Assembly (NCBI RefSeq): GCF_022369515.1
Contig: NZ_CP059724.1
Coordinates: forward strand, 1,302,001 to 1,366,000
Source: Paenibacillus sp. 19GGS1-52
GTDB taxonomy: Bacteria; Bacillota; Bacilli; Paenibacillales; Paenibacillaceae
Reading direction: 5' to 3'
DNA length: 64,000 bases
Shown here: piece by piece, positions 15,938-24,735 of the stretch
Layout of the letters: each line of letters begins with the position of its first letter
Position numbering within the stretch: position 1 is the stretch's first letter
Position numbers and translations under genes: made by a program
The notes under the pieces: generated by a model
What the model was told of the DNA's origin: nothing
What the model saw: the letters and a program-made list of their open reading frames with translations, nothing else
Databases searched by the model: none

Positions 15938-16735
15938 CTAGATTAGAAAAGCATCGCGGACACGATTCCAGAACGGAAACGGACGGTATCTGGCAAAACT
16001 GATCTTCTTGTCCGAGACTTGGCAGCGTACGGAAATGAGGTCATCCACTGGGATATTATTATGGTCAATGGTAAGCAGTAGACGCTGGTCTTTACGCGAG
16101 AAAATATCGCAGTGATGATGCTTCGGCAGCAGCAGCGGTGAACCCATAGTTCGAAATACACGATTGTTAATAGAGGCAATTTCAGAAATCTGCAAGGCTT
16201 CGATTGAAGGATGCACCATAGCGCCCCCAAGGCTTTTGTTATAAGCCGTGCTGCCGGAGGGAGTAGATATACACAGGCCGTCACCCCGGAACATTTCGAA
16301 AGTAACGTCATTAATGTCCATCTGAATCACAACGGTTCCGTCAACACCCTTAAGGGTGAATTCGTTAAGTGCAATGTGGGACGAAGAACCTGATTTCTTA
16401 TGGATTTCCAGCTCCAACAACGGGTATTGTACCATACGTGCCTTGGTCGGTTTGGACTCACCACACATATAATCAATTAAGGTCGGCAATTCTTCTGCCT
16501 GCCAGTCTGCATAGAAGCCAAGATGACCGGTATGCACGCCTACGAAGGCCAGATTCGGGATCTGATCGATAAAAGTATGAAAAGCGTGCAGCATGGTACC
16601 GTCTCCGCCAATCGATACAACGATTTCTGGAGACTCGGCATCCAGTTGCAGGTTCCGTTCCGCCGCTAGCTTGTGAAATTGCTCCGCAAGATTCGTAGAC
16701 AGTTGGTCACCGCGGTCCAGAACATAATATCTCAA
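15938..16735 (-). CDS. nadK: NAD kinase
   Basis: 265 residues, the usual length for bacilli. Phosphorylates NAD to NADP. GGDGT (43-47) is the kinase signature, followed by NEFTLKG (124-130) and the glycine-rich GDGLCISTPSGSTAYNKSLGGA segment, which together form the NAD site. TTG start with AAGGAGCC about 9 nt upstream. The spacing and terminator suggest its own transcription unit or one shared with ylbJ upstream (119-bp gap). Confidence 0.95.
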   Translation of the reverse strand: MRYYVLDRGDQLSTNLAEQFHKLAAERNLQLDAESPEIVVSIGGDGTMLHAFHTFIDQIPNLAFVGVHTGHLGFYADWQAEELPTLIDYMCGESKPTKARMVQYPLLELEIHKKSGSSSHIALNEFTLKGVDGTVVIQMDINDVTFEMFRGDGLCISTPSGSTAYNKSLGGAMVHPSIEALQISEIASINNRVFRTMGSPLLLPKHHHCDIFSRKDQRLLLTIDHNNIPVDDLISVRCQVSDKKISFARYRPFPFWNRVRDAFLI

Positions 16736-16854
16736 GATGTACAGGCTCCTTTGTTTTACTCAGTCATACAAAGATCATAATCAATCTTGACGCGGAACAC
16801 AATATTTGCAGGTGTAAAAAATTGCGGATATAGGAAAGTATGGCTTACCGATGT

Positions 16855-18111
16855 TCATCCATTCCGCCGGATCATTCTAATTATCGCGCCGAAAGCCGGG
16901 ATAAGCAGTGATAATAGCAGTCCGATAGCCAATAATATACTTAGTAGCCCAAGACTTGCAGCGATGCCGGAAGCAGAAGGGGCAAAGGCAGTGGCGGCAG
17001 GCAGGGAGCTCCAGGCACTGGACAGCCCTGTACCCATTACGGGGCGCCAGAGCAATAGCGCCAATCCAGCTGCAAGCACAGCATGAATCAGCCTTGCAGT
17101 CATGAAAGGCAGGTAACGCAGTCCGGTACCGTTCAGAATACTGGAGACTTGGGCATGCACAGACAGGCCACCCCAGGAAAGAATAAAGGCAGCAGTGGCA
17201 ACCTTGAAATGAAGCGGTAGTGAAGCGGCTGCTTCACCGGCGGAGCGAGCACCGAGGGTAACTTCGAAGAAGCCATTTCCCAAAGCTCCTGCCAGCTCCG
17301 GGGGGAATCCGCCTAGAGAAAGTAGCAGACCCATGAAGCGGAAGAGGTAAGACATGATTCCGGCGCGGGCGAGCAATTCCATAAGCACATTGAAGAATAC
17401 AACCAGGCCACCTACGATAATAATAAGCTGTAGTGAGGATTGAATGGCGCCTTTCATAAGCTCGCCAAGGCTTCGCCCGTCCTTACGCCTAGCTTCGGCC
17501 ATGGAGATTAATGCAGTCCGCAGTCTAGGCCCACTCTGAAGTGCTGGAGTCTGTTCTCCAGGAACAGTTGAATCTGGAGTGGAGATAGCCTCTTCGCGTC
17601 TTCCGTGAAAAGACATTAACAGTCCGACGAGTAAACCGGCCCCATAGTGGGAGAGGGCCAGAATCAGCCCTAAAGAGGCATCATGAAAGAAGCCGACCGA
17701 TACCGCACCAAGTAGAAATATGGGATCGGAGGAGGTGGTGAAAGCTACCAACCGCTCCCCTTCAATTCGACTAATCAGATTCTGCTCCCGCAGTTTGGCG
17801 GTTAATTTTGCGCCAACGGGATATCCTGATACATATCCCATAGCAGCAACGAAACCACCGCTGCCCGGAATCCCGAATAGAGGGCGCATAAGCGGATCAA
17901 GCAGTGTGCCGAAGAGATGAACAACGCCGAAGCCCAGCATGACTTCGGAAATGACGAAGAAAGGAAATAGTGACGGGAAGAGCACGTCCCACCATACGGT
18001 TAATCCGCGCAGTGCTGCGCTGAGAGATGCTTCTGGGTGAATAAGCAGCAGCAGCATACAACCCGCCAGCCCCAAAGCCAGTAGCGGGCCGTGAATTTTT
18101 TTAACGTTCAT
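16855..18111 (-). CDS. ylbJ: Sporulation integral membrane protein YlbJ
   Basis: 418 residues, polytopic. Contains the YlbJ signatures WWDVLFPSLFPFFVISEVML, GSGGFVAAMGYVSGYPVGAK and LVAFTTSSDPIFLLGAVSVG. It belongs to a nucleoside-transporter/gate-like superfamily. In B. subtilis ylbJ is expressed in the mother cell under sigma-E and is needed for normal spore heat resistance. The transported substrate is not known. RBS GGAGGCGG before the ATG. Confidence 0.93.
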   Translation of the reverse strand: MNVKKIHGPLLALGLAGCMLLLLIHPEASLSAALRGLTVWWDVLFPSLFPFFVISEVMLGFGVVHLFGTLLDPLMRPLFGIPGSGGFVAAMGYVSGYPVGAKLTAKLREQNLISRIEGERLVAFTTSSDPIFLLGAVSVGFFHDASLGLILALSHYGAGLLVGLLMSFHGRREEAISTPDSTVPGEQTPALQSGPRLRTALISMAEARRKDGRSLGELMKGAIQSSLQLIIIVGGLVVFFNVLMELLARAGIMSYLFRFMGLLLSLGGFPPELAGALGNGFFEVTLGARSAGEAAASLPLHFKVATAAFILSWGGLSVHAQVSSILNGTGLRYLPFMTARLIHAVLAAGLALLLWRPVMGTGLSSAWSSLPAATAFAPSASGIAASLGLLSILLAIGLLLSLLIPAFGAIIRMIRRNG

Positions 18112-18283
18112 GATTTCCGCCTCCTGATCTATGGTAAGATGTATGCGAAAATAGGGACAAACAGCACAAAAAAATAGAGAAAGCGATTACAGTAGGCGGT
18201 GCATTTTCGCTGAAATTATGATATTATAAAATTAATTAATGCACACCTCTGTTACGTCTATAAATAGGGATGGAGTGATGGTG

Positions 18284-18379
18284 ATGAGTATAGTTGCCGG
18301 AGTTCTCGTTTGTGCTTTTGTTTATGTAATCCGGGTCTCTCTTGTCGCTCCCGGTGATGAGGAATTTCGGACCTATTAA
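18284..18379 (+). CDS. Possible 31-residue membrane peptide
   Basis: The reading frame starts MSIVAGVLVCAFVYVIRVS and ends EEFRTY. It has one hydrophobic segment followed by a short charged tail. In-frame ATG (18278) and GTG (18281) starts precede the ATG at 18284, and AGGGATGGAG lies upstream. An intrinsic terminator follows 25 nt after the stop, so a short transcript is delimited. I recognise no family. It may be a genuine small protein or chance. Confidence 0.45.
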   Translation: MSIVAGVLVCAFVYVIRVSLVAPGDEEFRTY

Positions 18380-18404
18380 AAATATGCTTGAAAAATACTA
18401 AGGG

Positions 18405-18431
18405 CGCTAAACAATTGTTTAGCGTTTTTTT
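18405..18431 (+). terminator. Intrinsic terminator
   Basis: CGCTAAACAATTGTTTAGCG, a perfect palindrome, followed by TTTTTTT. It ends the transcript carrying the 31-codon frame. Confidence 0.85.
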
Positions 18432-18434
18432 CTT

Positions 18435-18450
18435 GAAATATAACAACTTA
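18435..18450 (+). repeat. Solo R1 arm
   Basis: GAAATATAACAACTTA equals the first 16 bases of the R1 repeats but the rest of the element is absent. As with R1 copies B, C and E it sits directly after a terminator T-run. Confidence 0.6.
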
Positions 18451-18553
18451 GTCTTAGATTCAGGGACACTGTGGAAGAAATCCCTGTAGCACTTTTTTTT
18501 TGGTATAATAAATAGACCGTTACATTAATATGGCAGAAAGTTGGTAACCTCCA

Positions 18554-18937
18554 ATGAACCCAAATGACAGTATATACGATAATCTGGGGGGCGCTAAGGG
18601 ACTTCACCATCTGGTGGAACTGTTCTATGATAAAGTAAAGCAACATCCCCAGCTAAGCTTGTTATTCCCTGCAGACATTGCTCCTGTACTGGAGAAGCAG
18701 TATCAATTCCTTAGTCAATTCTTTGGTGGTCCAGGTCTTTATTCGGAACTTCATGGTCACCCCATGATGAGAGCAAGACATATGCACATTCCCATTACAC
18801 CGGAGCGTGCGGTGGAATGGCTGCAGTGCATGAAGGAAGCATTGGAAGAAACGAATGTACAGGAACCACTGCGTTCACTTGTAATGGATCGCTTGGCGGG
18901 ACCTGCGAATCATTTTGTCAACATGCCCGAGGAATAA
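18554..18937 (+). CDS. Group II truncated haemoglobin
   Basis: 127 residues, the usual trHbO length. Haem-protein features are Phe38 (CD1), Tyr25 (B10, FYDKV), proximal His76 (RARHMHIPIT) and Trp89 at the G8 position, which together mark group II. Such proteins bind O2 and NO and are linked to redox or nitrosative stress handling; in B. subtilis the homologue is yjbI. The ribosome-binding site is weak. A TATAAT-like box lies near 18500. A DUF2225 gene follows in the same direction 33 bp downstream. Confidence 0.9.
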   Translation: MNPNDSIYDNLGGAKGLHHLVELFYDKVKQHPQLSLLFPADIAPVLEKQYQFLSQFFGGPGLYSELHGHPMMRARHMHIPITPERAVEWLQCMKEALEETNVQEPLRSLVMDRLAGPANHFVNMPEE

Positions 18938-18970
18938 ATGCGAGGATGATTGTGAAAGGAATGAGGGTAT

Positions 18971-19675
18971 TTGTCAGAATTAATACCGTTGTACTCCATT
19001 AAGGTTAAGTGCTGCAACTGTGAACATGAATTTTCAACCTCTAGGGTACGGCCAAGTCTTAAGAAGGCCACTCGCCGCGATGCTGATTTCTGCTCCTATT
19101 ACAAGGATGAGAACCCAGACTATTATGTTGTGCGTGTCTGCCCGAACTGTGGATTTGCTTCTACGGAGAATTCAGCGGACAAGCTGGCCGACTGGCAGCG
19201 CAAAGCCTTCGATGAACAGATAAGAAAACGCTGGAAGAGCCGAGACTTCGGTGAGCAGCGAAGTTGGGATATTGCCCTTGAAACATACAAGCTATCGTTA
19301 ATTTGCGCCCAGTGTATTAATGACAAGGATCGGATCATTGCCAGTCTGCTGCATCATATTGCCTGGTTATATCGTTATCAGGGAGATAGTGTGCAGGAGC
19401 AGCGCTTTTTGCGATTCTCGCTGGAAGCCTATATTAAGGTTTATGAAACGGATGGGGTTGGGGGTAATGACGCCCGCCTTATGTATCTGATCGGTGAGTT
19501 GAACCGGAGAATAGGCGAGTTCTCCACTGCAGTAAAGTGGTTCTCGCGTCTGGTGAATGATCAGAGGATTGTGGATGCGGCAATGATTCGGGCAGCACGT
19601 GAGCAATGGGCTGTTTTGCGTGAGCAAATGCGGGGAGAAGGGCTGGATGCCGATGGGCTGCCTTCAGCTACTTAG
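18971..19675 (+). CDS. DUF2225 family protein
   Basis: 234 residues. The N-terminus holds two zinc-ribbon-like pairs (CCNCEHEF and VCPNCGFAS), and the rest is helical and TPR-like (HHIAWLYRYQGD, AVKWFSRLV). This arrangement is typical of DUF2225, whose function is unknown to me. TTG start with GAGGG 8 nt upstream. Probably co-transcribed with the truncated haemoglobin. A bidirectional terminator follows. Confidence 0.85.
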   Translation: MSELIPLYSIKVKCCNCEHEFSTSRVRPSLKKATRRDADFCSYYKDENPDYYVVRVCPNCGFASTENSADKLADWQRKAFDEQIRKRWKSRDFGEQRSWDIALETYKLSLICAQCINDKDRIIASLLHHIAWLYRYQGDSVQEQRFLRFSLEAYIKVYETDGVGGNDARLMYLIGELNRRIGEFSTAVKWFSRLVNDQRIVDAAMIRAAREQWAVLREQMRGEGLDADGLPSAT

Positions 19676-19691
19676 TCATTGAGAAATAAAT

Positions 19692-19723
19692 AGCGCAGAG
19701 AGGAGAATCATTCTCTCTGCGCT
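19692..19723. terminator. Bidirectional terminator
   Basis: AGCGCAGAGAG / CTCTCTGCGCT stem between the DUF2225 gene and the convergent small genes. Confidence 0.65.
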
Positions 19724-19773
19724 TCGCAGGTACCCATTGTGATGATTCTGCTACACTAGTGTGTTCTCCATAC

Positions 19774-20004
19774 CTAACGGACAGCCCGGTCAAACAGCAG
19801 GTAATCTCCATCCGTATCCACCACAGTGGGGCTGGTATGGCAGCAGGGGAAGACAAGCAGCTTCTTCTTGCCATCCCGTATGATTTGCAGTTCCTTAGGC
19901 TTCATGGGGAGAAGCACATTCTCCCCATTGCAGAACGGGCAGTACTGTACATACATATCACCTAGAATAATGTCATAGGGCCAGGTATGACTGAAGGGGA
20001 TCAT
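19774..20004 (-). CDS. Small cysteine-containing protein of unknown function
   Basis: 76 residues. A CPFC pair (C22, C25) and a later CCH (C54, C55, H56) could bind a metal as a small zinc knuckle. I do not recognise the family. Its ATG overlaps the stop of the upstream yycC-like gene (ATGA), which predicts translational coupling and an operon. Confidence 0.7.
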   Translation of the reverse strand: MIPFSHTWPYDIILGDMYVQYCPFCNGENVLLPMKPKELQIIRDGKKKLLVFPCCHTSPTVVDTDGDYLLFDRAVR

Positions 20005-20192
20005 TCCCTATCCTGCTCAGATTGAGGAACTTCAGTTTCGCCACCGGATTCTGGGCTGCTCTGCTTCTTGGATAATTCAGCTATTTTCTGCAATAGAATA
20101 TGTTGAGGCATATGCATTAGGTGTTCCAGTGGAACGCCAAGTTGTTTGGATAACGTAATAGCCGTTTCCGGCGAAATTTGCAGCGGCTTCAT
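20001..20192 (-). CDS. yycC: YycC family protein
   Basis: 63 residues matching the YycC pattern (MKPLQISPETAITLSKQLGV, LEHLMHMPQHILLQKIAEL), with a polar C-terminal tail. Function unknown. CTCCT on the plus strand gives AGGAGG before the ATG. Its leader carries the R3 motif at about 20222-20240. It overlaps the following gene by 4 bp. Confidence 0.8.
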   Translation of the reverse strand: MKPLQISPETAITLSKQLGVPLEHLMHMPQHILLQKIAELSKKQSSPESGGETEVPQSEQDRE

Positions 20193-20221
20193 AATGATAC
20201 CCTCCTAAAATTTTGTGAGCC

Positions 20222-20245
20222 TCGAAAGCATAAGCTTAAGTTTTG
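20222..20245 (-). repeat. R3 leader motif upstream of yycC
   Basis: Read on the coding strand this is AAAACTTAAGCTTATGC followed by TTTCGAGG, 30 nt before the start codon. It shares AAACTTAAGC(A/T)TATGCTTTCGA with the 67-bp units in the hemQ leader. Confidence 0.45.
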
Positions 20246-20342
20246 TTATATCGAATATATCGGTATCGTTATTCACTTTACCATGGCCTTAAGCCAATTA
20301 CAAAGAAAACTATCAATGAAAGCAAAGGAATGGTGAGAACTG

Positions 20343-22142
20343 ATGAAACAACCTTTATCGCTAAATTGGGAACTGGAGTCTATCTTTCCGGGAGGCTCTT
20401 CATCTCCGGAATTTGCAGGCTTCTTAGCAACGCTGGAGGTGGATATTGAGAGCTTGGGTCAGCATGTCAAAGATGCCGTATCACCAACCGATATCCACTC
20501 TACCAAGGATCTGGACATCGTTATAGAACTGCTGCAAAGCTGCTCAGGGCGTCTTGTACAGGCTTCCGAATTCGTTGGCTGCTTAGGTGCACAGAATCAG
20601 CAGGATAAGGGAGCAATACGGCTGTCAGGCAAGGTAACGGGAATGCGTGCCGGTTTCGAGGGAATAGGCTCGCAATTCGATAATGTGCTGCGGGAAACCT
20701 CAGATGAGGTTTGGGCTGCGTGGATGCTCCGCCCCGAGATTGCCCCACTTACCTTCGTGTTGAGTGAAAGCCGGGATTTAGCCCGGGAGAAAATGAGTCC
20801 CGAGCTGGAAAGTCTGGCTTTGGAGCTGGCCGTTGATGGTTATCATGGCTGGAGTGAGCATTACGAGACGATCGTTAGCTCGATAAAGATCCCTTTCGAG
20901 GATCAGGATGGAAGCAAACTGCTGTCTGCAGGCCAAGCTTTTAACAAGCTGGACGATCCTGATCCTTTGGTTCGTGAAGTGATGTTCCACAAGTGGGAAG
21001 AAGCATGGAGCGGGGCAGCGGACTATTGTGCGGATGCCTTGAATCACTTGGGCGGTTTCCGCCTGAAGCTTTATAAAGGCCGGGGCTGGGAAGACGTATT
21101 AAAGGAGCCGCTAAGCATAAACCGCATGTCGCATGAAACACTCAATGTGATGTGGGATGTCATTACCAATAGCAAGCCGGCCCTGGTTGCCTACCTTCAG
21201 CGCAAAGCAAAGCTGCTCGGTTTGGATTCTCTGACTTGGACCGATGTCGAAGCTCCGGTTGGTAAATCGACGCTTAAGATCCCTTACGAGACTGCGGCAA
21301 AAGACATCGTTACACAATTTCGCAAATTTAGCCCGAAGCTGGCGGAATTTGCCGAGCATGCTTTTGACAACAACTGGATTGAAGTTGAGGATCGTTCTGG
21401 CAAACGGCCGGGTGGATTCTGTGTCTCTTTCCCGGAGAGTAAAGAATCGCGGATATTTATGACCTACAGCGGTACGCCATCCAATGTCTCGACATTGGCA
21501 CACGAACTGGGCCATGCGTATCATTCCTATCTATTGGATGATCTGCCGTTGTTCAATCAGAACTATGCCATGAATGTAGCTGAGACTGCCTCAACCTTCG
21601 CCGAGGTCATTGTATCGGATGCCCAGGTAAAGGCAGCAAGCAATGATGCAGAAAAGCTGGTATTGCTAGAAGCAAAAATACAGAATAGTGTGGCTTTTTT
21701 CATGAATATCCACGCCCGCTTCTTATTTGAAACCCGCTTTTATGAGAAACGCAAGGAAGGTCTGGTGAACGCGGAGGAATTGTCGGCGTTGATGGAAGAA
21801 GCACAGAAGGAAGCCTTCTGCGGCGTACTTTCCGAATATCACCCTCACTTCTGGGCCTCCAAGCTACATTTTTATATTACGGATGTACCCTTCTACAATT
21901 TCCCGTATACGGTTGGCTACATGTTCAGTACAGGCTTGTATCGTCTTGCTTTGCAAGAGGGTGCAACATTTGCCGATAAATACGATAATCTGCTGCGGGA
22001 TACAGGCGTGATGACCCTGGAGGATCTGGTGGCTAAGCATTTAGATGTTGACCTGAAGAAGCCAGATTTCTGGCAGGGAGCAACAGATTTGATTATGGCT
22101 GATATTACCGAGTTTTTGGAGATGACGAAGCATTTAGCATAA
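20343..22142 (+). CDS. M3-family oligoendopeptidase F
   Basis: 599 residues, full PepF length. Cytoplasmic zinc peptidase of short peptides. The zinc motif is HELGH (387-391), followed by the downstream glutamate region NVAETASTFAEV; an N-terminal helical lid domain precedes them. RBS AAGGAATGGTGAG. A clear terminator follows. It belongs to the PepF-related branch; the exact peptide substrates are unknown. Confidence 0.93.
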   Translation: MKQPLSLNWELESIFPGGSSSPEFAGFLATLEVDIESLGQHVKDAVSPTDIHSTKDLDIVIELLQSCSGRLVQASEFVGCLGAQNQQDKGAIRLSGKVTGMRAGFEGIGSQFDNVLRETSDEVWAAWMLRPEIAPLTFVLSESRDLAREKMSPELESLALELAVDGYHGWSEHYETIVSSIKIPFEDQDGSKLLSAGQAFNKLDDPDPLVREVMFHKWEEAWSGAADYCADALNHLGGFRLKLYKGRGWEDVLKEPLSINRMSHETLNVMWDVITNSKPALVAYLQRKAKLLGLDSLTWTDVEAPVGKSTLKIPYETAAKDIVTQFRKFSPKLAEFAEHAFDNNWIEVEDRSGKRPGGFCVSFPESKESRIFMTYSGTPSNVSTLAHELGHAYHSYLLDDLPLFNQNYAMNVAETASTFAEVIVSDAQVKAASNDAEKLVLLEAKIQNSVAFFMNIHARFLFETRFYEKRKEGLVNAEELSALMEEAQKEAFCGVLSEYHPHFWASKLHFYITDVPFYNFPYTVGYMFSTGLYRLALQEGATFADKYDNLLRDTGVMTLEDLVAKHLDVDLKKPDFWQGATDLIMADITEFLEMTKHLA

Positions 22143-22218
22143 TATTTTGTCGGAAAATTGACAAATGACAGCTGATGAATAGATTAAATAAATAACTAAT
22201 AAAATGTATGAACACGCA

Positions 22219-22245
22219 AAGATCCCTGTAAAGGGGTCTTTTTTT
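22219..22245 (+). terminator. Terminator of the oligoendopeptidase gene
   Basis: AGATCCC-tgtaaa-GGGGTCT followed by a run of T. Confidence 0.75.
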
Positions 22246-22349
22246 GGATGGATAATGTCGAAAAAACTCGATTTTCAGAAAGCTATACACAATTAAATAA
22301 TGAATTTTGCGCATTTATAGGGATAATCACCCAATTATGTTGAATAATG

Positions 22350-22378
22350 TTGAAGGACGAGAAGTAGTATCCTATAAT
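22350..22378 (+). promoter_or_regulatory. Promoter of the 136-residue protein gene
   Basis: TTGAAG, exactly 17 bp, TATAAT. Expected start near 22385, about 49 nt before the ATG. Confidence 0.65.
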
Positions 22379-22433
22379 GAGCCTTAAGCCTTATATTAGG
22401 CAAGCTAGAACGATTATTTAAGGAGGAAGGCGT

Positions 22434-22844
22434 ATGCTCAAGACGGAACAACTTTCACTGGTAAGACAGATGGATATAGTGTTTAAGGAACTGCAGGAGG
22501 AATTATCAGCCTTGTCTTCAGGCACTGTATTTGTGCAAATACGAAATAATGTCATTGGGAAGTTTGGCATTCGACACAATCCTCTATCTGGACGGAACGG
22601 GGTATTTACAGCAGAGAATGAAGGGTTGACAGCAGTACAGCAGTCGTCCTTTCGATTAATGGCACTGGAAAGTCTGAAGTATAAACGGCGTTGGACACAT
22701 GGTGAGATAAGTTATGAATTCGCAATTAGGCAGGGAATAGTCGTTGTGGATGCTACACTGGAGTCCAATTACAATATGGCCAACCTATTGATCCGATATC
22801 CGCGAAATGCCCACACTGAAAGCTCAGATCAATCGTACGGTTGA
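22434..22844 (+). CDS. Conserved-looking protein of unknown function
   Basis: 136 residues, soluble, with no signal or membrane segment. There is an N-terminal amphipathic helix (VRQMDIVFKELQEELSAL) and then alternating strands (TVFVQIRNNVIGKFGIRH, SYEFAIRQGIVVVDATL). I do not recognise the family. A strong RBS (AAGGAGGAAGG), a consensus promoter and a terminator make it a real single-gene unit. Confidence 0.75.
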   Translation: MLKTEQLSLVRQMDIVFKELQEELSALSSGTVFVQIRNNVIGKFGIRHNPLSGRNGVFTAENEGLTAVQQSSFRLMALESLKYKRRWTHGEISYEFAIRQGIVVVDATLESNYNMANLLIRYPRNAHTESSDQSYG

Positions 22845-22873
22845 GAATAGTACATAAACTATATACATTCAAA

Positions 22874-22910
22874 AGCCCTCTTACGCTTCGACGAGAAGCG
22901 TAAGAGGGCT
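22874..22910. terminator. Strong bidirectional hairpin
   Basis: AGCCCTCTTACGCTTC / GAAGCGTAAGAGGGCT, a perfect 16-bp stem between convergent genes. Confidence 0.8.
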
Positions 22911-22976
22911 GAAAAGCTGTCCGGCATTAGGCGATTACATGCCTAACCGGTTAAGGCCACTAAAGATAAGGCTGCA

Positions 22977-23216
22977 CTAGTTCGAACGACCGGACAATTG
23001 TTGCTCTGCCAGTTGTACGAGACGTTTGGTGATGTATCCTCCTAAAGAACCGGTTTCGCGGGAAGTATAGTTCCCGTAATACCCGTCCGCTGGGATGGTT
23101 ACACCCAACTCTTGTGCTGCTTCATATTTCAATTGTTGCAGAGCTGCATTTGCTTGAGGAACGACCAGATTATTGGAACGGCTGCTACGACCTTGGCTTT
23201 GACCTGCTTGACCCAT
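22977..23216 (-). CDS. Alpha/beta-type small acid-soluble spore protein
   Basis: 79 residues from the ATG at 23216; AGGAGGTG lies 7 nt upstream, which rules out the GTG at 23225. The two family blocks are present: [12 protein letters not shown], holding the germination-protease cleavage region, and [17 protein letters not shown]. These proteins coat spore DNA and protect it from UV and heat. Expected to be sigma-G dependent. Confidence 0.95.
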   Translation of the reverse strand: MGQAGQSQGRSSRSNNLVVPQANAALQQLKYEAAQELGVTIPADGYYGNYTSRETGSLGGYITKRLVQLAEQQLSGRSN

Positions 23217-23325
23217 GTTTGTCACCTCCTTCGCCCGTTGTGAAGATAGTATGGGCGTTAGGAGGTTAATTCATGCACCATTTCAGAAGGTTTTAAGGAT
23301 GGTAATTATTAGTTGATTAACAATG

Positions 23326-24300
23326 TTATTGATTAGGGTAAATCATCTCCAGAGTAGTGTACAACTCCAGACTCTGCCCAGGTTCAAGCGTTAGCAAGCC
23401 TGTGAAAGAAGCATCTTTGGGAATGTTAGGTGCATCCGGCAGCCAAGTATAAGGTTCTATACATAGAAATTGCTCTGCCATTCCTTTCGTATATACAACC
23501 CAGTGGCGGAAGAGATTCTTATCAGCAGTATAACGAAGACCATATCCGTCATCACGCAGTAGCAATGCCTCTACAGGCTGCTGGTCTCCAATCCGCAGCG
23601 CAGTGTCAAAGTTAGTTCCTTGAAGGTTCATTCCTTGGTTAAGGGAATCCAGATGGCCGAGAGGAAGCACTTCACCGCTCGGTAGCAACTCATTATTCAG
23701 CTCGTAGATACTTTCTACAGGTAGGGAGAGTTTCCAACGCTCAGGTTCTCCGTCAATCATAAACCAGGTGTGATAACCGATTCCAAAAGGAATGCGATGC
23801 TCACCCAGATGCGTAACCTTCAGCGTTTGTCTTAGCCGTGCTCCCTCCAGCCGATACGTCATTTCGAATTTAAGTGGAACGGGAAATTGCTCCATCCAGT
23901 GAGCATCATCTACTGTGCGGAACTCTGTTGTTACCGCGCAGCCTTCCTCGTCTTCTTCAATATCGCTGACACACCATGCTTGGGTTCGGTGCAGACCATG
24001 GATGTGATTATCACCGGCAGTATTCTGGTCGAACTGATAGTTTATGCCCTCAAACTTAAATTGCCCTTTGCGTATGCGGCCGGGTGGAACCAAGAGTGGA
24101 ATGCCAAAATGATACGGTTTTTGCATAAAAAAGGTTTGGTCACTTTCATCAGGTTGTCGCAGAATTTGCCGTTCTTCCTTACGATCCCATAAAGAAATTA
24201 CGCTATTTCCTAGTCGCGGCAAAAGCGTGACTTCCAGTTCGCTGCTATGCAAAATATAGGTATCATAGCCGCCCCACTGCCCTTTGGTCACCTGTTTCAT
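23326..24300 (-). CDS. Aldose 1-epimerase family protein
   Basis: 324 residues. The galactose-mutarotase-like beta fold is indicated by GIPLLVPPGRIRKGQF (substrate arginine region), DNHIHGLHR (catalytic-type histidine), GIGYHTWF and a late glutamate in CIEPYTWLPDAPN. Likely interconverts sugar anomers or binds hexose derivatives; the specific sugar is unknown. RBS AAAGGAGC. Stands alone, divergent from the trpS T-box. Confidence 0.85.
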   Translation of the reverse strand: MKQVTKGQWGGYDTYILHSSELEVTLLPRLGNSVISLWDRKEERQILRQPDESDQTFFMQKPYHFGIPLLVPPGRIRKGQFKFEGINYQFDQNTAGDNHIHGLHRTQAWCVSDIEEDEEGCAVTTEFRTVDDAHWMEQFPVPLKFEMTYRLEGARLRQTLKVTHLGEHRIPFGIGYHTWFMIDGEPERWKLSLPVESIYELNNELLPSGEVLPLGHLDSLNQGMNLQGTNFDTALRIGDQQPVEALLLRDDGYGLRYTADKNLFRHWVVYTKGMAEQFLCIEPYTWLPDAPNIPKDASFTGLLTLEPGQSLELYTTLEMIYPNQ

Positions 24301-24386
24301 GAGATATGCTCCTTTGTACGTAACTGTTATCTAATTAAACACGGATAACCTTATCATAGCAGATAATGTTCCTATGGTTAAGGGAT

Positions 24387-24415
24387 TTGACAACTTCCCT
24401 GCATAGTTCTATGAT
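24387..24415 (+). promoter_or_regulatory. Promoter of the trpS T-box leader
   Basis: TTGACA, 17 bp, TATGAT; near-consensus. Predicted start near 24422. Confidence 0.75.
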
Positions 24416-24424
24416 GAAGGCATT

Positions 24425-24696
24425 ATGAAGATGGTCAATGTGATGACGGGGATAAGTAGACAGGAGAGGTGCTTTCAGAAAGCCGGTGGTTGATGTGAAC
24501 CGGTAGTACCCTCCTGCTGAATGGACCCCTGAGCGCCGTGCTTGAACGGGAGAGTTAGTGTCCTCAGTAGACCGGACGGTTCTTCCCCGTTAACGGAAGT
24601 TTAAGGCTGCTTGCTTATGTTTGCAAGTTATGAAGCAGCGAATAAGGGTGGCACCACGGTCTCACGTCCCTTGCGGACGGGGGGGCCTTTTTGCGT
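24425..24696 (+). promoter_or_regulatory. T-box riboswitch, tryptophan-specific
   Basis: The T-box sequence AGGGTGGCACCACGG is at 24645-24659. Stem I contains the candidate specifier TGG at 24522-24524 in the usual context (GAATGGACC), matching tRNA-Trp and the downstream trpS. A terminator stem (CGTCC/GGACG region followed by CCTTTTT) lies at about 24664-24696. Uncharged tRNA-Trp should stabilise the antiterminator and raise trpS expression. Confidence 0.93.
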
Positions 24697-24735
24697 TCTC
24701 AGAAATACAGAAACCAGATGATGGAGGGGTATATC

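Noticed and set aside
24691..24735. Earlier in-frame ATG for trpS
   Set aside because: It lies at the end of the T-box terminator, lacks an RBS and would put 15 atypical residues before the conserved N-terminus.
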